From CAKZNE01 sp002695025 (GTDB taxonomy: Bacteria > Bacteroidota > Bacteroidia > Flavobacteriales > Schleiferiaceae), in assembly GCA_913043285.1 (NCBI GenBank), contig CAJWML010000007.1:62001-126000 (forward strand): 64,000 nt of DNA, written 5' to 3'. Position numbers and translations under genes: made by a program. Position 1 is the stretch's first letter. Each line of letters opens with the position of its first letter. This document shows positions 45,142-53,852 of the stretch, one piece after another. The notes beneath the pieces were generated by a model. The model made no database searches. It was not told the DNA's origin and was given only the letters and a program-made list of their open reading frames with translations.

Positions 45142-45782
45142 TAAAGTTGGTCTTCGAGCAGTAAAAGATAAATATCTTTTGTACAAGTAGTACCACTGCT
45201 CGTGGATTGGTCTATATCAGCCTCTTTAACAGGGCCTTTAATGGTAGTGATCTGGGAGGGAATACTCCCTTTATAGCGTTCCCGTATGCCGGTAAGTCCG
45301 GAGCGCAGGTTTTCTACGATCTGGCTGGTACGGGCTATAGTGATAAAGGTTTCGGGGAGTTCGGTAAGCTTCTTCCCGCGGGTTTGATTTTCAGAGATCA
45401 TGATGCCTCCGTTAAAGGAGATCAGGAACTCACAGTCGGCACAAAAAGCATCTGCCTGCGCCAGGCCGGTATCCGTATAGTTGAGTCCCGCATTCCCAAG
45501 GATGGACTGAAGGTTGGGATCCTTACAAAAAATCAGGCTAATGCCTGATTCTCTGGTTATATTCTTTAAAAAATCGTAAGCGTCTGATTCATTCTCGCAG
45601 TAAAGGAACTTACCGCCCGACTCCGTGAAATTCTTAACAAAAGCAAGATCAACAGGTTCTTTTTGACGTGGAGCAAATTCTCCCTTTTTGGCGGGTTTGC
45701 CATGATTTTCATCTTCCGGTTTACCACTCAGTACGGAAAATACTTTGCCAAAAAAACCTTTTTTCTTCTTGGATTCCTCCAT
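45141..45782 (-). CDS. LUD domain protein (LutC-like)
   Basis: 213 residues, a lysine-rich N-terminus (about 1-45, not conserved-looking) then a LUD domain (VKNFTESGGKFLYCE, then LISFNGGIMIS and a C-terminal LLLEDQL). LUD proteins such as LutC belong to lactate utilisation but many copies have no fixed role. Cytoplasmic. Sits between ftsH and cdsA, 35 bases after ftsH and overlapping cdsA by one base. No lutA/lutB genes are here. Confidence 0.85.
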   Translation of the reverse strand: MEESKKKKGFFGKVFSVLSGKPEDENHGKPAKKGEFAPRQKEPVDLAFVKNFTESGGKFLYCENESDAYDFLKNITRESGISLIFCKDPNLQSILGNAGLNYTDTGLAQADAFCADCEFLISFNGGIMISENQTRGKKLTELPETFITIARTSQIVENLRSGLTGIRERYKGSIPSQITTIKGPVKEADIDQSTSSGTTCTKDIYLLLLEDQL

Positions 45783-45817
45783 TCTTCAGCTAAGAGTTTT
45801 GCAGAGGATGCCGCTTA

Positions 45818-47929
45818 TCATTCCTGTTCCTTGTCGGCAGCTTCCTCTTTTTCGGATACCTTAATATCGGTGCCATTATGGCTACTGGATAAGTCATCAC
45901 CGGTTTTAACCTCCTCCTTTTCATTATCTTCTTCTTCTTTCTGCCAGGGGCGCCTGCCAAAGATTTCTTCCAGATTTTCCTTAAAAATAACCTCTTTCTC
46001 CAAGAGAAGGTCAGCCAGTTTGGATAGTTTTTCCTTATGCGTTGTTAATAATTCCTTGGCTCTAACGTACTGTGCTTCAATTATCTTGCTGATTTCTTCA
46101 TCAATAACCTGGGCGGTACGCTCACTGTAGGGCTTATTGAAATTATACTCGTTACCGTTCTGGCTGTCGTAATAAGTGATGTTTCCGATCTTTTCGTTGA
46201 GACCGTAAATGGTAACCATAGCACGGGCCTGTTTGGTAACCTTTTCAAGGTCACTGAGTGCACCGGTGGAAATTTTCCCGAAAACGATCTCTTCTGCAGC
46301 ACGTCCCCCAAGAGCAGCACACATCTCATCAGTGATCTGTTCAGTGTTGGTAATTTGCCTTTCCTCAGGGAGGTACCAGGCAGCTCCTAAAGAGCGTCCC
46401 CTGGGAACTATAGTAACCTTTACCAGGGGTGCAGCATGTTCCAGCATCCAGCTAATAGTAGCATGTCCGGCCTCATGGTAGGCAATAACCTTCTTCTCGG
46501 CCTTTGTAATGATCTTGTTTTTCTTTTCCAGTCCACCAATAATACGGTCTACGGCATCCAGAAAATCCTGCTGATCTATAGCATCCTTGTCCTTACGGGC
46601 AGCAATAAGGGCGGCCTCATTACATACGTTGGCAATATCGGCTCCTGAGAAACCCGGAGTTTGCTTGGCCAGGAACTCCGTATCTACGGATTTGGAAAGT
46701 TTAAGGGGTTTCAGGTGAACTTTAAAGATATGCCTTCTTTCGTTCAAGTCGGGTAGGTCTACATAGATCTGGCGGTCAAAACGGCCGGCACGCATCAAAG
46801 CCCTGTCCAGTACGTCTGCACGGTTGGTAGCGGCAATTACAATAACGTGCTCGTTGGTGGCAAACCCGTCCATTTCGGTGAGGAGCTGGTTCAGGGTATT
46901 CTCCCTTTCATCATTACCACCGCTAAATGTGTTTTTACCACGGGCCCGGCCAATAGCATCAATCTCATCAATAAAGATGATAGCCGGTGATTTTTCTTTT
47001 GCCTGTTTAAAAAGGTCTCGTACACGGGAGGCTCCTACGCCTACAAACATTTCCACGAAATCCGATCCGGAAAGCGAAAAGAAAGGAACTTTAGCCTCAC
47101 CGGCTACAGCTTTGGCCAAAAGGGTTTTACCCGTTCCGGGAGGGCCTACCAGCAATGCTCCTTTGGGGATTTTACCACCCAAAGAGGTGTATTTATCAGG
47201 ATCCCTAAGGAAGGATACGATCTCTTGTACCTCTTCCTTGGCGCCTTCCAGGCCTGCCACGTCCTTAAAGGTAACCTTTACGTTGGTGTTTTTGTCAAAC
47301 AGCTGGGCTTTGGATTTGCCAATGTTGAAGATCTGTGCACCGGCACCGCTACCTCCGGCACTCATCCTGCGCATGATGAATATCCAGATAGCGATCATGA
47401 GGATAAAGGGGAAAGTCCATGCAATGATGTCTCCCCAATAGTCCTTCTGGGTTTTATAAGTTACAATAACCTTATCAGGATCAATGGATGTATTCTTTTT
47501 GTAGAACTCGTTGAGGTTTTCATGGAAGATCTCCTGGGGCATTTCAAAAGCATAATGCGGGCCGGGGTTCAAACCTCCACCAAAGCCACGATCGCGAAGA
47601 TCTTTATACTCTGCCTTGTTTTTCAGGGCTTTCGGGGTGAGGTATATCTGAACATCCTTCTCGTTGATGACCACCACCTTTTCTACGTCCCCATCCTTAA
47701 CCATGGAGGTAAACTCCTGGAAATTGGTGTTTTCGGTAGTGGCTCCCATGCTTCCAAAAACCTGGATAGCTATGAAAATGAGGAATATAATAGCATAGAT
47801 CCAATAAAAATTGAATTTACGCCCGGGACCATTACCCGGCTTTTTTCCTCCCCCGCCATTATTAGGATTGTTTCCTTTCGAAAACTGTTCTTTCAATTTA
47901 TTAAGTTGATTCTTGTCTTGTTTCACCAC
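45818..47929 (-). CDS. ftsH: ATP-dependent zinc metalloprotease FtsH
   Basis: 703 residues. N-terminal membrane helix (about 43-60) and a second (about 170-187), AAA domain with Walker A GPPGTGKT at 262-269 and Walker B IIFIDEID, and the zinc site HEAGH at 485-489. The C-terminus is long, charged and acidic (about 640-703). Degrades membrane and cytoplasmic proteins. It follows rsfS by 13 bases and heads the LUD-cdsA-psd-ACBP tail. Confidence 0.98.
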   Translation of the reverse strand: MVKQDKNQLNKLKEQFSKGNNPNNGGGGKKPGNGPGRKFNFYWIYAIIFLIFIAIQVFGSMGATTENTNFQEFTSMVKDGDVEKVVVINEKDVQIYLTPKALKNKAEYKDLRDRGFGGGLNPGPHYAFEMPQEIFHENLNEFYKKNTSIDPDKVIVTYKTQKDYWGDIIAWTFPFILMIAIWIFIMRRMSAGGSGAGAQIFNIGKSKAQLFDKNTNVKVTFKDVAGLEGAKEEVQEIVSFLRDPDKYTSLGGKIPKGALLVGPPGTGKTLLAKAVAGEAKVPFFSLSGSDFVEMFVGVGASRVRDLFKQAKEKSPAIIFIDEIDAIGRARGKNTFSGGNDERENTLNQLLTEMDGFATNEHVIVIAATNRADVLDRALMRAGRFDRQIYVDLPDLNERRHIFKVHLKPLKLSKSVDTEFLAKQTPGFSGADIANVCNEAALIAARKDKDAIDQQDFLDAVDRIIGGLEKKNKIITKAEKKVIAYHEAGHATISWMLEHAAPLVKVTIVPRGRSLGAAWYLPEERQITNTEQITDEMCAALGGRAAEEIVFGKISTGALSDLEKVTKQARAMVTIYGLNEKIGNITYYDSQNGNEYNFNKPYSERTAQVIDEEISKIIEAQYVRAKELLTTHKEKLSKLADLLLEKEVIFKENLEEIFGRRPWQKEEEDNEKEEVKTGDDLSSSHNGTDIKVSEKEEAADKEQE

Positions 47930-47942
47930 AACAGTTTAAAGT

Positions 47943-48320
47943 CTAATACTTGTTCTCTAAAACGGTAACTTCCGCATCGCTCCAAAGGCTGTCCAGGTCG
48001 TAAAATTCCCGAACACTTTTCTGGAAAACATGGGCTACCACATTTACATAGTCCAGTAGCACCCACTCTGAGTTGTCACGTCCCTCTACATGCCATGGTT
48101 TATCTCCCAGGCTTTCGCGTACCGTTTTTTCAATGGAATCACTAAGGGCGTTGACCTGTGTATTGGAGGTACCATCACATACTACAAAAAAGTCACATAC
48201 AGAGTTCTCGATTTCACTCAGGTTGAATACTGTAATATTCTGTCCTTTCACTTCTTCCATCCCCTCTACAATAGAGTCTACCAATGGTGAAAACTTAACC
48301 TCGTCTTTGCTTAACTTCAT
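47943..48320 (-). CDS. rsfS: Ribosome silencing factor RsfS
   Basis: 125 residues, the usual size. Family blocks: GQNITVFNLSEI, FFVVCDGTSNTQVNALSD, VEGRDNSEWVLLDYVNVVAHVF. Binds L14 and blocks subunit joining when nutrients are scarce. First gene of the rsfS-ftsH operon. Confidence 0.95.
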   Translation of the reverse strand: MKLSKDEVKFSPLVDSIVEGMEEVKGQNITVFNLSEIENSVCDFFVVCDGTSNTQVNALSDSIEKTVRESLGDKPWHVEGRDNSEWVLLDYVNVVAHVFQKSVREFYDLDSLWSDAEVTVLENKY

Positions 48321-48341
48321 GCAATGCGTTTAATTTTGATG

Positions 48342-48349
48342 CAAAATTA
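48342..48349 (-). promoter_or_regulatory. -7 element of the rsfS operon
   Basis: TAATTTTG on the reverse strand, exact TAnnTTTG, 21 bases before the rsfS ATG. No -33 element at the right distance was found. Confidence 0.5.
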
Positions 48350-48405
48350 CGTAATTATCAGGCCGGCTCATTTCCAAGTCTGTCTCCGGCTCCCGAATTT
48401 AAAAT

Positions 48406-49152
48406 ATGGAAACTCTTTTTATAGGCCAGGAAAAGTTGAAGTTTGCCGTTTTGGAGTCTACAAATTCCTACCTGAAGAACATTATCAAAAATGGTAATCC
48501 GGCTGAAGGATTAACCGTGCTTGCTGAATATCAAACATCAGGCCGAGGTCAGTTTGGCAATAGTTGGGAAGCTGAGAAAGGTAAAAATCTGCTATTCAGC
48601 GTTTTATTAAAACCAGCTTTTCTTCCTCCGGACCGCCAATTCATCCTGAATATGTCAGTTTGTCTTGCAGTGGTGGATAGTCTGAATGAAATATCCCCGG
48701 GTTTTCTGATCAAATGGCCCAATGATATCCTTTATAACCAGAAGAAGGTGGCCGGTATTCTTATAGAGAGTGCCATCAGCTCAGGGGCTCTTGAAAATAC
48801 GGTGGTGGGTATTGGTATCAACATCAATCAGACTCAATTTGAGGTAGAAAACATGCGCACTTCCCTTAAAAAGATTACCGGAAATGTTGTAGAACCCGAC
48901 TTTGTTTTGACCAAAGTACTGGAAAAAATGGAAGGCCGGTACCTTAAACTTAAAAGGGGCAATACCTCAGGACTGTTCCGCGAATACTACTCAGTTATGT
49001 TCGGAATGGAGCGGGAATTACCGGTACGGATCGGTGATGAAATTACTTCCATTATTCCCTTGGCGGTAGAGCCAGGTGGAGAATTACTGGCCATGCATAA
49101 AGGTAGGAAAGTACGTTTCCGGTTTAAGGAGGTCCAGTTTATCCTCAACTAG
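48406..49152 (+). CDS. birA: Biotin-[acetyl-CoA-carboxylase] ligase
   Basis: 248 residues, the short form without the N-terminal DNA-binding domain, so enzyme only and not a repressor. Motifs: the biotinyl-AMP loop SGRGQFGNSWE (a variant of GRGRxGR), KWPNDILYNQKKVAGILIES and VVGIGININ. Attaches biotin to carrier proteins in the cytoplasm. Convergent with the SRPBCC gene, overlapping by 4 bases. Confidence 0.93.
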   Translation: METLFIGQEKLKFAVLESTNSYLKNIIKNGNPAEGLTVLAEYQTSGRGQFGNSWEAEKGKNLLFSVLLKPAFLPPDRQFILNMSVCLAVVDSLNEISPGFLIKWPNDILYNQKKVAGILIESAISSGALENTVVGIGININQTQFEVENMRTSLKKITGNVVEPDFVLTKVLEKMEGRYLKLKRGNTSGLFREYYSVMFGMERELPVRIGDEITSIIPLAVEPGGELLAMHKGRKVRFRFKEVQFILN

Positions 49153-49541
49153 ATCCCGGTCAGTTTATCAGCCAGGTTTTCGAGGAAATTCTTCAGGGGC
49201 TTTTCCACCATCATCCGCATCATCATGTTGAAGTCTCCGTCAAACACAAAATGAGCCTGGCAGGTATTATCCGTTTGGGGTTCAATATGGCAGGCCATAG
49301 TGAAATTGAGTTTTGAACTGGCCGAACGTAGTTTGATATGGTCAGGCTTCACTTCTTCATCTACCATAACCCTTACTTCCGGCAAGCCTTTCATCTGGAA
49401 CATAAAAGAGTTATCGTCCGCTTCAAACTTTTGTACGGAGTCCGGCATCAATTGGTTGAAATTCTTGAAATCACGCAGCTGATCAAAAAGTTCTTCTGCA
49501 GATTTATTTACGGTAACTGTTTTGGATTCCAGGTGTAACAT
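49149..49541 (-). CDS. SRPBCC (START-like) domain protein
   Basis: 130 residues covering one helix-grip fold: KTVTVNKSAEELFDQLRDFKNFNQLMP at the start, then alternating strands and a C-terminal helix (KPLKNFLENLADKLTGI). Such small proteins bind hydrophobic ligands; none identifiable here. Located 48 bases after pyrE and probably in its operon. Overlaps the birA end by 4 bases. Confidence 0.85.
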   Translation of the reverse strand: MLHLESKTVTVNKSAEELFDQLRDFKNFNQLMPDSVQKFEADDNSFMFQMKGLPEVRVMVDEEVKPDHIKLRSASSKLNFTMACHIEPQTDNTCQAHFVFDGDFNMMMRMMVEKPLKNFLENLADKLTGI

Positions 49542-49589
49542 AGTAAAATGAGTTTGTCAGATAAATGAACGCACGGATGGTTTATAGGT

Positions 49590-50231
49590 TCAGCCTTGCC
49601 ATTTTGCCGGATCTTTTCGCCATTGCCGGAGGGTTTCCATCGTGATTTCATCCATATAACCGTTGGAATTTACCTGCTCCAATAAATGATCATAATCACT
49701 AAGAGTAAGCAGGCGGCAGTTGGCTTTTTCAAAATTTTCTTCCGATACAGGAAAGCCGTAGGTAAAGAAGGCTGCCATTCCTAAAACGTTGGCATTAGCT
49801 TCACGCAAAGCTTCTACCGCCTTCAGGCTGCTACCTCCGGTGCTCACCAGGTCTTCTACCACCACCACGCTCTGACCGCTTTCCAAGTGCCCTTCTATAA
49901 GGTTCTTGCGGCCGTGGCTCTTTGCTTCGGGCCTGACATATACAAAGGGTAAACCCATTTCCTGGGCAATAAGCACTCCCATAGCAATGGCGCCCGTGGC
50001 TACTCCTGCTATCACGTTGGGCGTTCCGTATTTTTCGCGAATGGCTTTTACCATGTTCTCCCGTAAAAAATTACGAACCATGGGATAGCTCAGGGATATG
50101 CGGTTATCGCAATATATCGGGGATTTCCATCCACTGGCCCAGGTAAAAGGGGCATCGGGTTGCAATTTTATTGCCTTAATTTGCAGTAGCTGTTCAGCTG
50201 TTTGGCGGGCTAATTCAGTATCAAAAATCAT
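49590..50231 (-). CDS. pyrE: Orotate phosphoribosyltransferase
   Basis: 213 residues. The PRPP loop VVVVEDLVSTGGSSLKAVEAL is intact; FTWASGWKSPIYCDNR binds orotate. Makes OMP in UMP synthesis; cytoplasmic dimer. The start codon is only 8 bases from that of the divergent nudix gene, so its promoter must lie within or beyond that gene's start. Confidence 0.97.
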   Translation of the reverse strand: MIFDTELARQTAEQLLQIKAIKLQPDAPFTWASGWKSPIYCDNRISLSYPMVRNFLRENMVKAIREKYGTPNVIAGVATGAIAMGVLIAQEMGLPFVYVRPEAKSHGRKNLIEGHLESGQSVVVVEDLVSTGGSSLKAVEALREANANVLGMAAFFTYGFPVSEENFEKANCRLLTLSDYDHLLEQVNSNGYMDEITMETLRQWRKDPAKWQG

Positions 50232-50239
50232 GGTCTCAA

Positions 50240-50842
50240 ATGTATAAAGTTTTCATCAACGACTCCTCACTGGAATTCATCTCCAATGACGCTGAGAGAG
50301 AAGGGATAACGGAATGGACAGGTAATGAATCCATAGAAGAGTGGATCGGGAAACTGGAAGAAGAAAAGGAGATCCGACATTATGTGATATCCTGCCTGGC
50401 TCCGGACAAGGTTTGGAAAGAGTTCCTGAACTATTATACGATTATTGAAGCGGCCGGGGGTGTAGTGAAAAATGAAGCAGGTGAAGTACTGATGATCTAC
50501 CGTCTGGATCGTTGGGATCTGCCAAAAGGAAAGATTGAGGAAGGGGAAAGCATTGAGGAAGGCGCTGTGCGTGAAGTAGAGGAGGAGTGTGGTATAACCC
50601 AGCTTGATATTGTGAAGCCCTTGCCGATAACCTACCATACTTACTGGCTTAAAGGACAACGTGTTTTAAAAAGAACCTATTGGTTCAGTATGCGTACCGA
50701 ACATCGGGCAGAGTTAGTGCCGCAGATAGAGGAACACATTGCCAAAGCGCAATGGATAAAGCCGGATTTCCTGGACGAGTATTTGGGAAATACGTACGCC
50801 AGTATTCACTGGTTATTGCAGCAAGTGGATTTTAACGATTAA
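50240..50842 (+). CDS. NUDIX hydrolase
   Basis: 200 residues. The Nudix box G-x5-E-x7-REVEEECGI is complete (GKIEEGESIEEGAVREVEEECGI spans about 97-119). The N-terminal 70 residues are an extra domain of unknown kind. Hydrolyses a nucleoside diphosphate derivative; substrate unknown. Cytoplasmic. Divergent from pyrE (8 bases between starts) and convergent with coaD, overlapping by 4 bases. Confidence 0.92.
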   Translation: MYKVFINDSSLEFISNDAEREGITEWTGNESIEEWIGKLEEEKEIRHYVISCLAPDKVWKEFLNYYTIIEAAGGVVKNEAGEVLMIYRLDRWDLPKGKIEEGESIEEGAVREVEEECGITQLDIVKPLPITYHTYWLKGQRVLKRTYWFSMRTEHRAELVPQIEEHIAKAQWIKPDFLDEYLGNTYASIHWLLQQVDFND

Positions 50843-51297
50843 GGAACACGAACGGCAGTCGGTACAAACTGGGTGTAATCTCCACCATGGCGCAAAACAT
50901 CACGCACAATGCTGGAGCTAATGGATGACAACCCTGAAGAGGTGAGGAGGAAAACTGTTTCAAGCTGATGATTCAGTTTGCGATTGGTTTGGGCTACGGC
51001 TTTTTCAAATTCAAAGTCAGCCGGATTTCGCAAACCGCGCAAGATAAAGTCCGCACCTTTATCCCTGCAATAGTTTACCGTTAGGCCTGAGTAGGCATCA
51101 ACCTCTATTTTGGGTTCATCCGAAAAAGTTTGCTGTATCCACTCCAGCCGCTGGTCCAAAGAAAACATATATTGCTTGTTGGCATTCTTTCCCACCGCTA
51201 CAATGATCTTATCAAACAAGGGCAAGCCACGGCTTACAATATCCTGGTGGCCAAGTGTGATGGGATCAAAGGAGCCTGGAAATACAGCAATTTTCAT
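50839..51297 (-). CDS. coaD: Phosphopantetheine adenylyltransferase
   Basis: 152 residues. Opening PGSFDPITLGHQDIV holds the T/HxGH nucleotide site; VFLLTSSGLSSISSSIVRDV is the C-terminal ISSS block. Fourth step of coenzyme A synthesis. Its start overlaps the ddl stop (ATGA). Confidence 0.97.
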   Translation of the reverse strand: MKIAVFPGSFDPITLGHQDIVSRGLPLFDKIIVAVGKNANKQYMFSLDQRLEWIQQTFSDEPKIEVDAYSGLTVNYCRDKGADFILRGLRNPADFEFEKAVAQTNRKLNHQLETVFLLTSSGLSSISSSIVRDVLRHGGDYTQFVPTAVRVP

Positions 51298-52277
51298 GAT
51301 TTGCTTTTTAGGGCATTTTCAACGGATTGATCAAAAAGCTCACCCAAGGTAATACCAGCATAAACCGCCTGCCTGGGCAGAATGCTTTCTTTACTGAGCC
51401 CTGGAATGGTATTCACCTCAATAAGAAAAGGTACTCCGTTTTCAGTAACTATATAATCCACGCGGGCAATGCCATTGAGGTTAAGACTTTCATAAATGAA
51501 TTCACTTTCCTCCAGGATCTGGGCGTAGGTACCTTCGGCTATACGGGCGGGCGTTATTTCTTCTGAGAGTCCGCTGTATTTGCTTTCGTAGTCGAAAAAC
51601 TCATTTTTAGGGACTATATCGGTAACCGCCAGGGCTTTGATGAAGCCGCTGTGGTTGCTTACACCACAGGCTACTTCAATACCTTTTACCATGGCTTCAA
51701 TAATAATCTGGCTGTCTACTTCAAAGGCGTGTTCAATGGCCTCTTCGAGGTCAGTAACGGATTTTACTTTGGAAACACCGATGCTACTGCCACTGCGATT
51801 AGGTTTCACAAAACAGGGTAAGCCAACCTGGGCCAGGATCTCATCACTGTCGTACTCCTCATGGCGCGCCAGGTAGTAGGCCTCAGCAATATTTACCCCC
51901 AGGCCTTTCAGCAGCATACTGCATTCGGCTTTATTGAAGGTAAGGGCACTTTCAAACTGTCCCGAAGCGGTTTGCGGCATACCTATCAGGTCAAAGTAGC
52001 CAGCGAGGGGGCCGTCTTCTCCGGGAGCACCGTGAATAGCGTTGAAAACTGCGTCAAAAGTCAGTTTCTGGCCATCTATAAGGGCTGAGAAATCATTTTT
52101 GTCAACGGGGAATTCCTGCTCATTGTGCAGTACCACCCACTTATCCCTGCGAATCAGTACCCGGTAGGCATTGAAGCGTATTTTACTGAGATTTTCAAAA
52201 ACAACGTTTCCTGATGCAACTGAAACGTCATATTCGGACGAGAAACCGCCCATTACTACGGCAATATTGTGTTTCAT
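51294..52277 (-). CDS. ddl: D-alanine-D-alanine ligase
   Basis: 327 residues, ATP-grasp fold. Motifs: VVMGGFSSEYDVSVASG (start), GAPGEDGPLAGYFDLIGMP, the ATP block CFVKPNRSGSSIGVSKV and the C-terminal VNTIPGLSKESILPRQA. Makes D-Ala-D-Ala for peptidoglycan; cytoplasmic. First gene of a ddl-coaD pair. Confidence 0.97.
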   Translation of the reverse strand: MKHNIAVVMGGFSSEYDVSVASGNVVFENLSKIRFNAYRVLIRRDKWVVLHNEQEFPVDKNDFSALIDGQKLTFDAVFNAIHGAPGEDGPLAGYFDLIGMPQTASGQFESALTFNKAECSMLLKGLGVNIAEAYYLARHEEYDSDEILAQVGLPCFVKPNRSGSSIGVSKVKSVTDLEEAIEHAFEVDSQIIIEAMVKGIEVACGVSNHSGFIKALAVTDIVPKNEFFDYESKYSGLSEEITPARIAEGTYAQILEESEFIYESLNLNGIARVDYIVTENGVPFLIEVNTIPGLSKESILPRQAVYAGITLGELFDQSVENALKSKS

Positions 52278-52295
52278 ATAAGTCTAGAAGCTGAA

Positions 52296-52303
52296 CAAAG
52301 TTA
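52296..52303 (-). promoter_or_regulatory. -7 element of ddl-coaD
   Basis: TAACTTTG on the reverse strand, exact TAnnTTTG, 18 bases before the ddl ATG. A -33 element at the normal spacing was not found. Confidence 0.5.
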
Positions 52304-52381
52304 ATTTTTTTGGTAACGTAGAGATACTTCTACAAAACCAATTCAGATCAGCGTCTGAACATCTCGAAAAAACGGGGAAAC

Positions 52382-52864
52382 TTATTCCTGAAGGGAGCGT
52401 ACTTGCCTGCGCATTTCCCTGGACTGTGCGTACTTACCAGCCATGCTGTTATACTGGTGAAGAGTAAGGCCTGTAGCTTCTATCAACTTTTTAACTTCGC
52501 TATTCATCTCATCCTGTATTTCCACAATACTTTTCATGGCCTGCATAAAGGCCTTTTTTTCTTCTGAGGTATAATCGGAAGCGTCACTGGTAACGTCTTT
52601 TTTATAATTGAGCATGCCGGAAAATTTATCAGCTGAAAGTCCGGTTTCTTCCACAGCCTTGATCATTTCCTGGCGGTATTGCCTTTGAATGGTTTCTGCT
52701 TTTTCATGAACCCTTCCGAAAGAAGCAAGCAAGGCATCACTGTATTGTGCCGTGGCATCAGAAGTGACTTCTACAGAATCAGTTTGTGCCAGCGCAGTAT
52801 TGCTGATGCCAATGGCCATAAGAAATAGAAGAAATATCGGTTTTAGAGAGAAATTGCACTTCAT
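52382..52864 (-). CDS. Exported DUF4168-like protein
   Basis: 160 residues. Signal peptide (KPIFLLFLMAIGI, cleavage near ALAQ) and a helical body; AMKSIVEIQDEMNSEVKKLIEATGLTLHQYNSMA resembles the DUF4168 helix block. Periplasmic, unknown function. It is a separate leftward unit between ddl and the DUF4197 gene. Confidence 0.7.
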   Translation of the reverse strand: MKCNFSLKPIFLLFLMAIGISNTALAQTDSVEVTSDATAQYSDALLASFGRVHEKAETIQRQYRQEMIKAVEETGLSADKFSGMLNYKKDVTSDASDYTSEEKKAFMQAMKSIVEIQDEMNSEVKKLIEATGLTLHQYNSMAGKYAQSREMRRQVRSLQE

Positions 52865-52939
52865 GATAAGGTGGTATTTAGAAGGGAATTATACTCTTGA
52901 AGTATACACATTTATTTGCGCGTAGTCAAGGGCCTGGGA

Positions 52940-53785
52940 CTAATCCAGTTCGCCAAACACCTTCTGCAGGATAGCATTTACCCTGGCCAAAGGATCTTTA
53001 CGGATCTGAGCTTCTTCATCCCCTACTTTCAGGAACAGGCCATCCAGGCCTTTGTTTGTGGCATGAACCGAAATATCAGTGGCTGCAATGGTTTGTATAT
53101 TCATAAGGCTTCCAATACTTCCGGCTCCCGGAACCTGGGTATTGAGGATGGCGTTGTAATCGGCTACAAAACTCTCATAGGAGTCCACTACACTGGAACC
53201 ACCAATTTTTATGGAACTCAGTGCATTATCAATACGCGGTTCGTATTCATTGAACAGATGAGTACTGGTCCTGGAGGCCAGGTATTCCGTAGCAGCTTTG
53301 TTGTTGTCGCCAAAAAGGATATTGTTGGCGTCCTGTATGGTAATGTCCAGAATGGCATCCAGGAAAATAGGGCCAGCTGTTTTGGCTGCGTCTTCTGCGG
53401 CACGGTTTATCCCGACAATCAGGTCATCCTCTTTTCCCTTAAGGCTCTCAATGTTTATCCCAAGCAGGTTATTCTGATAGCCCTCGTACAACATTTCCCC
53501 GGTAACAGTTATACCTAATACTTTAAATGATTTGCTTTTGAAATTGGAAATGCTGGACTGTACTTCGTCCGGTAAAAGGATCTTCACGGCCTGGTCCTTG
53601 AGGTAACCATCCTTCACGGAGAGGATCTTGGTGGCGGTGTCCGTACCTACTTTCAAGGCTTCCTTGAGTCCTTCGGTAATCTCCGCTTCACTTAAACCGG
53701 AATTAAGAAACTCGTCAATTGAGTCTGTTTCGCAGGAAGTAAGCATCAGTGTGCCGGCAATAAGAAGAGAGGAAATTAAGCGCAT
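52940..53785 (-). CDS. DUF4197 lipoprotein
   Basis: 281 residues. Lipoprotein signal ending in TLMLTSC (Cys18); the following all-helical body (LSEAEITEGLKEALKVGTDTAT) is the DUF4197 pattern. Unknown role, envelope-located. Spaced 68 bases from the end of dinB; its promoter-like TAAGTTTG lies in that gap. Confidence 0.88.
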   Translation of the reverse strand: MRLISSLLIAGTLMLTSCETDSIDEFLNSGLSEAEITEGLKEALKVGTDTATKILSVKDGYLKDQAVKILLPDEVQSSISNFKSKSFKVLGITVTGEMLYEGYQNNLLGINIESLKGKEDDLIVGINRAAEDAAKTAGPIFLDAILDITIQDANNILFGDNNKAATEYLASRTSTHLFNEYEPRIDNALSSIKIGGSSVVDSYESFVADYNAILNTQVPGAGSIGSLMNIQTIAATDISVHATNKGLDGLFLKVGDEEAQIRKDPLARVNAILQKVFGELD

Positions 53786-53826
53786 ATCACAATTTTAATT
53801 TACGGTGGAAAAATCCATTTTCGTAC

Positions 53827-53834
53827 CAAACTTA
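53827..53834 (-). promoter_or_regulatory. -7 element of the DUF4197 gene
   Basis: TAAGTTTG on the reverse strand, exact TAnnTTTG, 41 bases before the ATG at 53785. The -33 partner would fall within dinB and was not found. Confidence 0.4.
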
Positions 53835-53852
53835 AGTAATGGAATGGTATAC

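Noticed and set aside
47225..47968. 247-codon frame antisense to ftsH
   Set aside because: Opposite the conserved AAA and N-terminal regions of FtsH; shadow with no recognisable features.
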